Assembly (NCBI GenBank): GCA_013399305.1
Contig: VXAI01000015.1
Location: 1,967,490-2,031,489 of the forward strand
Origin: Rostratula benghalensis
Lineage: Eukaryota; Chordata; Aves; Charadriiformes; Rostratulidae
Length of the DNA stretch: 64,000 nucleotides
Reading direction: 5' to 3'
Position numbers and translations under genes: made by a program. The notes beneath the pieces were generated by a model that did no database searches, was not told where the DNA came from, and saw only the letters and a program-made list of their open reading frames with translations. Positions 14,201-26,903 of this stretch are shown piece by piece; position 1 is the first letter of the stretch; each line of letters opens with the position of its first letter.

Positions 14201-14600
14201 ACATACCTACAGATATGATTTATATTATGATTAAGCAGACAGTGATAGACATCTAAGTTGGTCGTGTGAAAAAACAGATCCCAGCCAGGAAGGATATGTA
14301 ATCTAACCAGTCTCCCTGCAACTAAAATTGCGTGGGGAAGTGTTTAAAGCCAGGAGGAGGACAAAATATGAAATATACAGTCTATAATATTACAATGCAA
14401 GCTGGCAGGCAAGAATATATATGTTAAAAAGCTGCATAAAATATATGAGTAGCATAGATACCTATGGAGCTTGTACACCCACTCAGACAGTCCCAGAGGA
14501 TGGCCACAGTACTGCTATCTTATTATTTCCAACCACATTTAGTTACTGAATTTTCTTTTAATAGCAAGGCTTAGGGAAACATTAGACTTAAATCCCGGGT
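8225..14600 (-). other. Upstream intron, first part: quiet unique sequence
   Basis: This lies immediately upstream of the microexon in transcription order; its first bases hold the exon's pyrimidine tract and acceptor. The rest is unique AT-rich sequence with short open frames that overlap on both strands and resemble no known protein. A 13-bp tandem duplication is at 9894-9919 and an A run near 10660-10670. The stretch 12,290-12,370 is GC-rich with a few CpGs. No exon with convincing paired splice sites was found. Confidence 0.55.
9894..9919 (+). repeat. Tandem duplication, two exact 13-bp units
   Basis: The unit AAATTATTATAGG occurs twice head to tail without a mismatch, which looks like a recent slippage or duplication event. 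Confidence 0.85.
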
Positions 14601-15254
14601 TGTTAACGTTTCTTTTAAAGGGAGAAGGAAAATCAAGCCTATTTTTCAGAGCCTTCCCCATTGCCTTTCCCTCTGAGCTGAGTTCCCGGGCGCTGTGCAC
14701 AGCAGCAGCAGCGGCGCGTATGGATGTGCGCTTGTGTGTGCAGGGGGAGGGTGTTGTTTCCTATTAAGTCTGGCATCGGATTCATGTCTGCAGGGGCTTG
14801 CTTAAGATGATAGGAAGAGAGAGTTTTATCATGAGCCAGACTGACAGAAAAGCCTGCTAATGGGACTTGAGGCATACACAGGAAAGAAAGTGCCAAAACA
14901 TTAAGCTACCGCCAAGTGTCAGAGGGCCACTGATTTATTGCAGCAATTTTGCCACTGTGTCCTTTATAAGGTCCCACAAGTCCTTCCTCCTGGCAAGAAG
15001 CTGTGAGCTGCTGCAGCTCGGGGAGAAGTTTAGATCCAGAGCGCAGAAAGTGTCCAAGCGAAAGGCGGGGGCCGGGGGGAGGACGGAAATCGAATGTTGA
15101 CTTGAACTTGCCCCAGGCAGCAGAGTCCTCTTAGCTCCACTGCCTCCCTGACAGCTTGATGAAATGAGTCAGGGCCTCCCTATGGCTAGACCAGCTCCGG
15201 CTTCCAAGTGCCGGGGTAGAGCCGAAAGAAACAGATTGAGCCTCAGGGCAGCAA

Positions 15255-15302
15255 TTTTTTTTTTTTTTCCCTTTTTTTCTTTTTTCTCCCCTTTCTCTCT
15301 TC
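15255..15302 (+). repeat. 48-nt homopyrimidine tract
   Basis: Uninterrupted T/C run, T-rich at first and then CT-rich, ending just before AG. Such tracts can form triplex (H-) DNA and also look like splice acceptors on the plus strand. Confidence 0.85.
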
Positions 15303-15596
15303 AGCATTTGGCTGGGGGAAGGGGGAGGTTATGAGGACTACAGATGTATAGGCTGAGCCTTTGTCTGTGGAGGGGGAGGGCGAGGGAGAGAGAGAAGAAC
15401 AGCAAGAGAGTATTAGCTATGGCAGCTGAGAATAGCCCTGAGCACTATAACTAATTTTGAGGGGCAGTGATGCATTGTACGGGCTCTGTGCTGTTTGGTC
15501 TGAGGGGGCCCCTGTTGTGAAGCAGCAATCAAGAGGACATTTTGTTAAGTGACCAACAGCTGTCATCTGCAAGCCCAGAGTAGGGAAGGAGGGAGC

Positions 15597-15645
15597 AAGG
15601 GGGAGGGAAAAAAGGGGAAAAAGAAAAAAAAAAAAAAAAAAAGAG
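15597..15645 (+). repeat. 49-nt homopurine tract with poly-A core
   Basis: Uninterrupted G/A run: G-rich at the start, then about 19 A residues, then AGAG. It lies about 300 bp from the homopyrimidine tract at 15255. Confidence 0.85.
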
Positions 15646-16041
15646 CATTTGTCCCTTGGAGGCAGAGCACATTAATCCACCAATCTGCCACAGCTTTAAC
15701 TCTAAAAGTGCTCGGTGCTGCCAAAGAGCTGGATTCCACTCCATCAGCCACCCAGAGAGATGGTACCTCTCGCCCTGCTTCAGCCTGCCAGACACAGGGA
15801 GCTTCCCTACATCTGCGGGTCGAGGAACCAACGCTAAAAATACTGTTTAAGTCTCTTTTCATTCCATAAAATTGAGTTGATCTGCTGCAGCTTAGGGTCA
15901 ATCCCTCAAGGACTGTTTTTCCCCCCCTTCCCTTTTCCTTAGCACTCATAAATTAATCAGGAAGACCCTGACTAAGTCATTTCATGCTGTACAACATAAA
16001 AGAAAGTCCCCTGATGATCCATGCAAGGATCTATTAAAAGC

Positions 16042-16076
16042 GGGAGGAGGGAGGGAGGAAGGGTTAGGGAGGAGGG
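16042..16076 (+). repeat. G-quadruplex motif
   Basis: Six GGG runs (16042-16044, 16049-16051, 16053-16055, 16061-16063, 16067-16069, 16074-16076) are separated by loops of 4, 1, 5, 3 and 4 bases. This satisfies the standard G3+N1-7 rule with two spare runs. The G-rich strand is plus, the template strand for the minus-strand host gene, so its transcript would be C-rich here. Confidence 0.8.
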
Positions 16077-16353
16077 AGAAAATAGAAGGGGAGAAGGAAA
16101 AAATCTCAACCTTTTTGATATTTTAGGATAAAAGCTGGAGGACTTTGTTACAAATTCTAGCCAACATCAAAACACCTTAAATAATTCAAAGAACATGTTA
16201 AAGGGAAGAAACTGAATGTTGCTCTGATGTTCAGTTGATGCAACGCAGAATATTACCCAAAACAGCACAGCCTGTTAAGGGAGACAGCAGCCTTGAGCAT
16301 TTCAGTTCTTTAGAAAAATGTCAGAACCTGTAAAAATCATAATTTCCAGCAAC

Positions 16354-16372
16354 TTTTTTTTTTTTTTTTTTT
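16354..16372 (+). repeat. Poly-T run of 19
   Basis: Simple T run. No retro-copied gene or target-site duplication was visible next to it. Confidence 0.85.
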
Positions 16373-17200
16373 GCATGATATAAACTCAGCGAGACTGAAA
16401 TGTAGGTTTCTGACAAGCTGTGAACAAGACAACTTTAGAAATCTGTCTGGAGCTCTCAGGGAGATGGGCTGCCATTTCACTGCTTCGAAGAAGTTCATGA
16501 CATGACAAGCAAAAATCAGGGAACAGAGACCTAAAAACCATGGTGTAATTTTCATTTGCTTCTGTCGTGAAAGAATTCAAGCAGAAATATTAGAAGGCTG
16601 CACAACTAAAAAAGCCAGCAACTGGAAAATCATTACTGTGGTTTGACAACCACATCTTTTATGCTGAAAATGGTTCCTTTATTATTATACCTATATACAG
16701 GAAAGCATTTTTTGTGGAAAAAAAAAAAAAGAAAAGAGATAATCACAAATTATTACAAAATAAGATCTACAGCCGCCTACTTTCAAACCAAGTCTAAAAA
16801 TGACCTAGTTCATGGGAGAGAATTACCAACCCATCTTGAAAAAGCTGTAAGAGACACCACATTTCTCTTGGTTTCCCACATCCCTGCCCTTCCCCCCATA
16901 GGAAAGGTAGAAATATCTTTCCATAATGGAATCTTTTACCGGAGCCTATACAGATGAATGTTGCTCCATAAGCGTTTAATAAAGACACATTCATTAAAAA
17001 TAGAAAAGTCAGCATCCAACACCATCTACACAGCAATGCCTGTACCACATACTCCAGAGAGGCTTTCTGGCTGGTTTACCATACTACACCTCCTACTTTA
17101 GGCCTTAATATACCAGTATAATGCTTCTCCATAATTGCTGGGTGACTTAATAATGTCTTTTCCAGAATCGATAGATTCCATTCTATGGTTAGACAGAAGT

Positions 17201-17250
17201 AGATCAATAGATTGATCGATGGATTGATTGATCGATCTATCCATCTATCT
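17201..17250 (+). repeat. GATT/GATC-type tetranucleotide microsatellite
   Basis: Imperfect 4-bp periodicity of GATT, GATC and CTAT units, including two copies of ATTGATCGAT. It is partly self-complementary because ATCGAT is a palindrome. Confidence 0.75.
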
Positions 17251-18258
17251 CCATACAATATATATCTCTTTCCACATACAATCTCTCTCTCTCAGTATTT
17301 GGACTCATTCGAAGTGTTTAATGGTAGGTTGATATAGATGCCTTTAAGTCAATTTACTGATTGTGATTGACTCATATCCACGCTTGCAGAAACTTGGTAC
17401 CCTTGGGACAGACGCTTTGGGAAACCCGAAGACAGCCGGCTGCATCCAACCTTATGCTTAATTTCAGCCTCTATTTGCCAAGAAAGAGAGAGATTGGACA
17501 ATGCAGAAGGACATTTTCACTTATAACACCTATGATTATACCAAGGGGTAATGTGAATTACAGACCAAATTTAGCCCAGCATTTGCAAGGGCCACACAAA
17601 TAGTGAACAGAAGCTTTTCCACCTTTTTTCTATTTCAACTCAGTTCCCCATGGCTCCGGTGGTGTGATCCTACAGCCATGGTTGGGTAATTGAAAGGACA
17701 GTGCACGTAAAGTTGAATGGGTGACACTGCATTCCACCATTTACGAAATGAAGGAGACTCTGACAAGAAAAGAGATGCAGTTTGCTTCTCTTCTGAAGTG
17801 CTCACAAGTTCTTTTCATTCTCCCCTCACTTGGACATTGTGTCACCTGTCACTCATTTTCTTTTCATTAGGCAGACACTCTTGGGGACGTTACAGCTTCA
17901 CTGCTGTATATGGGTTTTCACTAAGGAACCGGAGAAACATCCATTACTTCCTTATTCCACAGTTTTAAGCTATGTCTAACACCATTTGCTTGCAAGAGAC
18001 TGCTTGCCTTGCTGCCTCCCCTTTACCATGAGCCTCCTGATTTGGGATTACCTGTGCCCCTCCAACCCCCAGTCCCTGCTGCTTTGGTCCCTCACAGTCT
18101 CCAGGGAGGAGCAGAAACAAAGAGAGAATTTGCAGTGACTCATGGCACAGAGCAACTCTAATTTTGTTTACAGCAAGGATGTCTACACAGGATATGTCCG
18201 ACAGAAGAAAAGTGGCTTTAAAGCCATTATTTACAATGAGAAGCTGCTGCAATTTGGA

Positions 18259-18268
18259 GGGGGGGGGG
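18259..18268 (+). repeat. Poly-G run of 10
   Basis: Ten consecutive G residues in otherwise AT-rich sequence. Confidence 0.85.
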
Positions 18269-18810
18269 TTATAAACCTTCTTTAAAATTAAGGAGGAGTT
18301 TAGAACTTAATATGGATATAGCCAAAAGCCACTTTAACCATAATGATCTGTCTAGTAATTCCTCACTTAGTATAAACACCAGTTTTCTTCTTCTATTTGG
18401 ACTGCAAATCTAGTCTACTACTATGCCATATCCACGTCATTAGAGAGTCACCAAAAAGTACTCGGCCACTACAAAATAACAGGATTTGTTAAAGTACCCC
18501 TGCTCTAATGGAAAGCACTTTGTTATTCTCAGCTCTCTGACTCCACGGCATGTGACTCTATTTGGAAGTTTCATTTACATATTTATTTAGTGGAGAACGT
18601 GCATGGCTGTCTTCCCTCAGTGCAGAACCATTATTAGCTGCAGGAAGCTGTTAGCGGGGATTTCAGCATGGATCTCAGGAGGAGGAAAGGCATTTCCTAA
18701 TACCTTAGTATCCTGCTTAATAACCACCACCCTCCAGAAGAAAGGGGATGGATTTCTGGGTATGAAACTTGCCGAGGTTTGTTGCAGCTGATTCACACGA
18801 ATGTTTATTT

Positions 18811-18859
18811 TATTTCATATACACATATTTCATGTATACATTCATATACACACACACAC
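18811..18859 (+). repeat. CA/TA microsatellite
   Basis: Three degenerate CATATACA-like units are followed by a pure (AC)6 run at 18848-18859. Confidence 0.75.
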
Positions 18860-21800
18860 TTTTTCTCATGCTGTCAACTTCCTTCTTCCCTATTTCTCCC
18901 TATAAGTCCAAGTGGTGCAGTGACAAAAGAACATACCAGGCTATGAGTGAAGACATCCACCTGATGCTTCTGAAATTTCCCCCCAAGTACATCACAGATG
19001 TTTCCATTCAAATGCAAGCTGGACACCAAAAATTTCAAACATGAAAACTCAAAAGTGAAGATCAGTTTCAGAATCAGCGCTGGTGTCGTTTAGGTATGAA
19101 GGCAAATCTCTGCTGTGCTTTCTAACCATTTATTCTGGACCTAGCAGGATGAGTGTGCTGAAGCCAATTTGAAGTCAGCCAGGGTGAAAGGCTACACGCC
19201 TTGAGATACACCACCACGATGCTACATGTAATATTTTAACACACTATGCAATTAAGAACTTTAGATTTGAAAAACAATCTAAAGCACCTACGGTGTCCTC
19301 AACATACATTAACTCAGTAAAATGAAGTAGTTCTTTCTTAATGAATACAGGAAGGTTATGTGAATCAGCTGCTTTGATTTGTTGAATGCCTTTAACAACT
19401 GCGAAAGGAAGTCCTTGTTGCTGTCAGTGACAAGATTTATATCACTTATATATAATTAATATAATATTTCATATTATTTAATTCCACTACTAATAAACTC
19501 ATTGCAAGGTTTATGTTGTTGGGGCTAAAAAATATAAAGCTTACAAGAACTACCATTAATGTTTGCATTATTGAACATTAAAATTCAAATCTGGTAAAAG
19601 ATTTAGCACAAGAATTGAGACATCTACAGAAGACCTATTCCTCCAAGGAGACTCTTAGAGCATGTGCTTGCAGATTTCAACCACTGCTTTTAAAATAAAC
19701 CTTGAGGGAGGGCGGTCCTGCTCACCACAGGCAAGTTATCCTGGAACAAAGGAATCCACCAAGATAGAAATAAAACCCCTTTAAAATATGAAAAGTAAAA
19801 ACAACACCCCCTGAAAATCTCCAGCTGTAGTCATTATCATTAATACAATGCAAATTAAATCTTTCATTGCTTCTTTCATTCCATTTAGATCTTAAAAATA
19901 TTAAAGTAGGTAAGTCTTGGAAGTGAAGGACAAGCATTGCCTAGGGCATACATTTGGGTGTCTTCACTATAATCTACAGAATATAGCAGAGGCTACAAGG
20001 TAATTTGATAAGAAAATAATGTAGTTGGTTATTCACTCTTACAGAATTATGCCTTAGCAAAGTTAAATATAAAAGCTTCAAGGCCTATGCCGTTACCTGG
20101 AAAATATTTCTTAGGGCCACTAAATGACAAACCTTTAAGTATGAAGCAATTTAATATATATATATTTGCTATTTTAGTTGAAATTGTAAAGGCTCGCCAC
20201 TACCTTACTACATATGCTTCTCTGTTCTGACCCCCCTAGATACTCATTTGTTCTTGTCAGCCCCCCAAATGTCAATGATTGATGGAAATGTAATCATTTA
20301 CAAGATGGAGCCTCCTACCTCACTGTTCTGCTTCCAGCCTGCAAAGGTACTTTGAGCAGCACTGACCTCAAAGGCCAAGACAAGGGCTGGCAGTGCATGT
20401 TGAGAGATGGGCATGCAAGTATCCTTAGCCAAACTATCCCAAAACTTTCTGAACAGGCTCAAAGACATTTACCCTTTCTGTTGCCATAACAGATTTTTTT
20501 TATTTCTATTTTCTTTCCAGGACTGATGTGGAAACGGTCATTTATGAATAGAAGCTCCAACTCATCAAAGTGTTTCCTCAGTAGTGACAGCCCCCTGTAT
20601 GGCTAATCCAGACTGAAGTGATTAGAGAATAAAAGAAAGAGGAAACATCTCAACAGGAGGGGAAATAAGAGAAAAAGAATAAAAGACCAAAGAGCAAGAA
20701 TGGGAAAAAACAACTTGCCGCACTGTGGACCAACAAGGAGATGGGACTACAAACACTGTCTGTTTGGGAATGAACTATATCAACCTATAATCACTAATCA
20801 TTATTATTAGCAGGAAGATAAAGCTGCTGGTAATTAGATGGAACAAACTATTATGCACTTGTCATGGAGTGAGAGTACATGGAAACACAGAAACTTTTCA
20901 TTTTCCAAAGGTTATTCAGAACAGCAGTGAATGTGAAATGTGTTTGAAAACCTGGGAAACCCCTTGACCGCAATATTTTAACTCCTCTCAGTCTGTGTGC
21001 CCTGGCACTATGAAGCAGACAGGTCTTCCTGCTCCAACGGGAGGTGTGGCATGGCCGCTAGTTCTTTTTCCACTTGGGATTTTTGCTGTCTCAGCCGCGA
21101 CACACAACCAACTCAGGTGTGGTTTGCAGCCACGTGTAGCAATCAAAGGTGCAAACAGCAACTCACCATCATGCTGTTATTAGTACGTGCCACTGCTGCA
21201 CATAGAATAACAACAGGGGTTTTCATGGACTGCAGGGTAATTAGGTGTCTTTAAATATGCTTTAAAGCCTTTTCCTGGAGGTAGAGTGCGGGAAGGTTCT
21301 CCTCAGCATTGCTCCAATGTACTAGCCCAGGTAACTGAAAGCTCAAGAGCTTCCGGCCAGCTTTTAGCAGCACAGGTTGAGAGTGACAGGGTCTCATGCT
21401 AATCAACGGATATTAAAAAAACCCCATAATCTTTTAAATTCACACCTAGTTCTTTTGTTTATGAAGCAGAAATAGCATTCCAAACAAACAACTTTGTTAG
21501 CCCAGCTGGCTAATGAAAAATTGCGACAATTACAAAAACAAATCTTTGTTTTCAATTTTCAGTAAGCAGAGCTTTAAAAGAACAAGCTGGTCTTGAAAGC
21601 ATGCTAGGTTTTTTTTTTCCCTAAAAAAGGAAAGAAAGAAATCCTTCCTAGCAACTGCAATTATGATACTTTCATGTCAAATGAATTATATTACTGAAAA
21701 TAAATCTTTCTAAGATGCACAAGAGGGTTATCTGGCTCCAGTCAGACTTATGCATTACTGGTTTTATATGTTGTACTCTACTTGATTAATATAGGTAATC

Positions 21801-24285
21801 AAATTATATTGCCTTCCACTGTGCTCTCAAATTCAAGGCTATAATGTTTTCAATGACAAAGTTCATAGAGTTGTATAAAAATGTACCTCATGCTGTACCA
21901 GCCCTTTATTGCTGTAGTAAAACACCATTTTCAATTTAGTAATAAGTGATATAAAACAGAGTGTCTTGATTGGCAGGGTCGTATTCATTATGCAGTGCCC
22001 CGCGACACAGCAGAGTTCAGAATGGAAATTTAAGGGCAGAATCTACCACAATCTCAGATGTTGATACTTTGGGGAATAAAATGATTCCTTTCTCATGAGT
22101 CGTCCACAGGAAGGGCGAGGAATTGGACACAAAGCCGCACAACACGTTATTTACACACTGGGATATGTATGGTAGGGAGAAAGGGGCAGGAAGAGCCTCA
22201 GCATAGCGTGCTACCACTCCATGCAGGTTTTTTCCTGCACTGGAGCCAATCCTAGAGTACTGCTTCCCACCTGGCATAGGAAATGAAGAAAGAAAGTAAC
22301 AGAAAAAGAGGATTGGAAGAGAAAAAATAACAGAAAAAGAGCAGAACAGTCTGGATAGCAGCAAATACTGGAGAGCTCTTTATGGCTCTGTCACTGACCT
22401 GACTTGTGACCAGAGGAGAAATTTCAGGGCTTTGTGATTCTGAGTGTTTAATTTGAGGTGCCTTAATTAAGCTGTGTTATCAAGTGCTCTTCGCTTCATG
22501 AACATCAGGATTCTCTAAAGAGCTGTAAATTAGGCTGTCAAAACTGGTAAAATCTTAAGTTTGCAGCTACCTTTGAGTATGTAAATCCTAACACTTCCCT
22601 ACCTCCTTTTCCCTGCTCTAAATTAGGAATAACGTTTGCCATATCCATCAACCATCAAACAGCCAATCTATGATTTCTGTAGAAGCCAAGTATTCTGGGG
22701 AGCCTTGTCATCACTATGAACACTATCTAGAAGAGCAAGAATTATAAAGTGGTTTTCTGTGGAACTAAAAGGCAGAGATATTGTTAGCTGGTATCTTTTC
22801 TAAGCATGTACATTGAGCAAATGATATGATCAGGAAAGACAACTCTTGGACTTGGGAATTAGTAATGTTATCTTAGTTTTGTTTCCTTGGCAACTTGACC
22901 TTTCATAATTTGCCCAAAGGCAAAATATGGGCAGCATATCCCTTTCAAATCATACCTCAATAATCTTGTGATTAAAAGCATCACCAGAATGTGGCCTTGC
23001 CGTAAGATGGAGAATTAACGACTCTCTACTAAATGATCCACTGATGTTGAATCTAATTTAAGTAGCCTTGCAAGAATATTTAACACTTAATGATAGGCTC
23101 TGTATTAGAGTAGGTTTAATCTAGGATGCAGCCACAGATGTCATAAGAAGGAATTAATCAGCATTGCTTCCACTAAAACAGAAATGCAAAATTGCTGAAC
23201 AGAATGTATTAGAAACAGATTAAAGAACTGGGACTTAAACATAAAAGAAACAGAGCTGATGCCACCCTCAGAGAGCTAATTTGAAATACAGGAAAACTTA
23301 ATTCGCCTTTAACTGAAGAATTGGGGTGTTTGAAGTTCCTAAAGAGAAGCTTGCGTTATCAAGAAGGAAAGAAAGGCAGATAGTTTTTTCCCTCATCAAT
23401 TAAAAATGAAAGCCCAACCCAAATATTAATGCCTGCCTCAAAATCCCAACCAAATGAAGTTATTGATGCTCTAGGGACTACTGCTGCATCCTACATGAAG
23501 CTCCATGCTCAATGAAGGGCTATGGAAGTTTCACTGACTTGGTAAACTCCTGCTCAATTTAGATAAGTTACCTTCAGAAAAGCAAATCTCAGAAATAGGG
23601 AAATACAGCCTGTGGTTATTGAAATATTGCAGTTGGGTAGATATATGGTACTTGAAAATTCACTCTAAACTCCCTCTATAGAGACAACTGGCCCATCCAA
23701 AGGTTTGTGTAAAGATCTACATTACAATTACTCATTGTTGATTCAAATTTACCATCTTCACTATTATCGGCGGATTTCATGCTGCCCACAGGGTTTATGC
23801 TGCCCAGTCTCTTTCATTAATAAAGACAGGTTGGAGGATAAAGTCAGAAGGGACCACAGAGCATCAGTTCAGAGCATCTATATAGCAACTCACCACTCAT
23901 GATTTGAAGATATTGAGAGTAAATTTCATAATCCTACAAAACCTTAGAGGCACATGTCATGGATTAAATATTTCATTCTTCAAATTTCTGAACTACAATT
24001 AATGTTCCTGGTAATGAAGAGGAGAAACTAACTTTAGCACAACTGTATTTCTGCTGAAAACATCTAGGAGTGTGTTGGATTCTCCAATGGTCTGATTCAA
24101 CTACTGCACTCCTCATTTACTATCACTGCTATTAAAAGGGTTTTTGACTGGGCTGACTGGCCCTTCCTTGACAAATTCCAAAACAATCTAGCTTTGGTCC
24201 CAGTTTTCATTGATAGCCTAAAAGGACATACAAATCATCTCAGCGCTTGTTCCCAAATTAATGAAAAACTTATATAAAGCTTTGA

Positions 24286-24309
24286 TCTTGATGGAAGAAT
24301 CCATCAAGA
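24286..24309. repeat. Inverted repeat, 9-bp arms, 6-nt loop
   Basis: TCTTGATGG is followed by AAGAAT and then CCATCAAGA. This is a short perfect stem; one this size is not remarkable on its own. Confidence 0.8.
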
Positions 24310-25481
24310 CTTCCCATTTGTCTCCTTAATTACTTGCTTTGATGCTCACGGCTTGCAATCACAGCATAAGTTAATGTCCTGAGGTTGCCATAGCTACCAT
24401 TAGTGGAGCAGAACAAGAGACATTGCTCTGCAAAGAAGCCACCTTTGCTAGATGTTTGCTTCTTCGCCCTGGCTGCTCTTCCACCAGTGACGGTAGAAAA
24501 GAACTCCTGTACTCCACCAACAGTTTATAAAATAGTTCCTATTCATTTTATTACAAATGTTGCTGGTAACATTCACTTTTTCTTTCTCTCTGCTGCTCAT
24601 ACACTGGAGGTTTTGAAGGCAGAGAAGTGGTCAGAAGCCAAGAGTGCAAGCAAGGACTCTGTTTCTTTCCTAACTTGAACAGCAATTTTGCTGTGTGCTT
24701 CTGGGCCTCAATTTTCTTGACTCTTGAAGGATAGCAATAATGCATCTTTCATCACACAGTCCTGCTTTGAGAACACACGGCTAAGAATTGATGAAAAAAA
24801 GGTGTAATAATAGTCACTGTTCATAAAAAAAATTGCTTGAAGTGAGTCTCCTCTATTTCTACAACTTTCTAGTTAGCTAAAAACCTTTCATTAGACCTCT
24901 ACACTTCTCCTTTTCTAATAAAGGACACTGAACATGTAATGATGCATAATATACTTCAACATTACTAGTAACTGCTCATTGAAAATAAGAAATGAGAAAT
25001 CACTTTCTTATTTGCTTATCTGATGACCTCTGAGGACAAGGAGCTACATGATAAATGCACAGTGTGGTCTGTTTCCTCATGGACTGTATTGATCGGATTC
25101 AATGTAATGGCAAGAAATGCAGTACTAAGCCAGTAAATGCCAGCAAAAAGTATATTTTGCTCTGAAGCATAAATGTATTTGTAACTTTAGTCCACATGTA
25201 CTTTCTGCAATTAGTTCACAGAGGTTTCCAGCACAATCTGTTCTTGCAAGTTCTCCATTCTACAAAAGATGACAAAGGAATGAAATATCTGAGTGGGAAC
25301 CACCATCCTAATTTATTTCAAATAACCAACCAAGGTTGACTGAAAAATTCCTACAGCAACAACATAATACAGCTTATTTTGGTTATTAGGAAGATATATC
25401 ACTTTAATATTCTGTTACTGACTAAGTTTTATGTGCTCTTTCAAGTGTATGAACTCTAAATCTTTTTTGTTCTGAATTCAG

Positions 25482-25509
25482 TATTTTCCTCTGGGAGGTA
25501 CTGTACACG
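25482..25509 (+). other. Microexon-like segment (28 nt) with acceptor and donor, plus strand
   Basis: Seen: TCTTTTTTGTTCTGAATTCAG precedes and GTAAGTAT follows a 28-nt segment. Both sites are near consensus, and the segment is open in frame 1 (YFPLGGTVH plus one base). It is antisense to the host gene. A 28-nt exon would shift the frame, and GTRAGT strings occur by chance dozens of times in 64 kb, so this may be coincidence. No homology was recognised. Confidence 0.15.
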
Positions 25510-26857
25510 GTAAGTATGAAAAGTTAACATGTAATTAGCATGGTAATGTCTAAGCAAATTACATGATGCTCAAGTTAATGGAGGTTCAGATCAGAAATAA
25601 TCCTCTGAGCACAGCCAGTGTGAATTACAAGTTTCTGTAACGCTCAGCAACCTGGAAACCTACAGGATCCCAAAGCACGCCCCCAACAACTGGGCACCTC
25701 AGATGCTCTGCTGCTCCTTACTGACCAACGGTGTTGAGCACAGCTCCATGAGGACCTGCCTGGAGGCTGCAGATCTCTCGGGCACAGCTCCTGCAATGAG
25801 CTGCAGAGGGTGAGAAATGCTGGAGCTCACATCCCATAGGACCGGGTTCTAAATCTTTACCCAACCTGTGAGAGCAGGACACCTTATATTAGATACTCTC
25901 TTGCTAATTTTCCTCATGATTAAATTTGCTTATTTTCCTCAAGGAGTGGCTATTAAAAACAAACCTACTGTGGTTTTATTTTTAGTAGATCTTGCAGTTA
26001 GGTCATGCCTGACAAGATGTGAATCAGAATCACTGCACAAGCAAGAGGGTGGCGTTTGTACCAGAGAGCCCTAGCACAGCGCAACCGCGCTCGTGAAATG
26101 ACCCGCTATTGGTATCCAAACAACTTCTTACCATTTTATTTTGAAACAAACTGCAAGGAGAGAGAGGGAGATTCCAAATTAATTAAATAGGCTTACTGAA
26201 GAAGAAGAATCAATTTTGGCATGAATACTACGCTTTTTTTTTTTCCTTCTTTTAAATTAAACCAATAGTACATGCTATTTAGCAACACCAGAACCCACAT
26301 AATGACAGAAAACAGTTAAGGGAGTCAACAATCAGTATAAGCAGAAATCAGGGTAAACAGATTAGGGCAATCATCATTGGACAATCCACAGAAATAAGGA
26401 TAGTCATTTTTCAAGTGACTAATGATAGTACCAAATGCTAAAGACAATGAAGAGAACGAGTAGGAGCTATTTTCAGACAATTGCCTTTCTTCTGAAGAAC
26501 GCCAAGCTGAAGAGCTTGGATTCATCTCTCAAATGCTGTGGCTCGTAATATGACAGGTTGTGATGCACAGCACATGAGAGAGAATGCATAAGCCAACATA
26601 AAATTCAGCATGATTAATACTTGATTAGTTCACGTTTGTACAATGCTTTGAAGATGTGAAGTGCTAATTAGAATTTCTGGATTAGGCTGGTCGATGCCCC
26701 AGTGCAATCCAGATCAGTAAATAAAAAACTGTGCAGAAGTTTAAACCAACTGCCCAAAGACTGGAGAACCCACATGAGACACTAAGAAATGCTTTAAATT
26801 TCAAGCGGATAAACAAATGTATAAAAGAGGGAGAGAAGGAGAGTTCGATGCTGCAGT

Positions 26858-26903
26858 GAAGCTATTTAAGACAGACAGATGAAGATATTTAAGACAGAAA
26901 GAT
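26858..26903 (+). repeat. Tandem duplication, two 23-bp units
   Basis: Units 26858-26880 and 26881-26903 differ at 2 of 23 positions and share the core ATTTAAGACAGA. Confidence 0.85.

Larger units (their letters stand above)
14640..16110. promoter_or_regulatory. GC-rich block with homopurine/homopyrimidine tracts; candidate regulatory region
   Basis: Seen: CpGs cluster at 14,690-14,740 and 15,010-15,100. A 48-nt pyrimidine run lies at 15255-15302, a 49-nt purine run at 15597-15645, a pyrimidine run near 15915-15941, and a G-rich purine run at 16042-16076. Between them, 15,400-15,570 reads like a conserved non-coding element. It contains a TAATTT homeodomain-type site, an E-box (CAGCTG) and TGTCATC. 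A TGAGTCA (AP-1 type) site lies near 15,166. Inference: an intronic enhancer or accessible chromatin region. The pyrimidine run ending in CTTCAG at 15304 would also make a strong plus-strand splice acceptor, but no matching donor or long frame follows closely. Confidence 0.3.
16121..25440 (-). other. Upstream intron: AT-rich unique sequence with microsatellites
   Basis: No supported exon. It contains poly-T (16354-16372), an A run near 16719-16731, a GATT/GATC tetranucleotide tract (17201-17250), a 10-G run (18259-18268), a CA/TA tract (18811-18859), very AT-rich stretches near 19434-19492 and 20153-20166, and a short inverted repeat at 24286-24309. The segment 20,775-20,870 is rich in ATTA/TAAT homeodomain-type sites. 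Open frames here are short, overlap on both strands and resemble nothing known. Confidence 0.55.

Noticed and set aside
15255..15304. Polypyrimidine-CAG as a plus-strand splice acceptor
   Set aside because: No donor with an open or exon-like segment follows within a reasonable distance. It is simple sequence.
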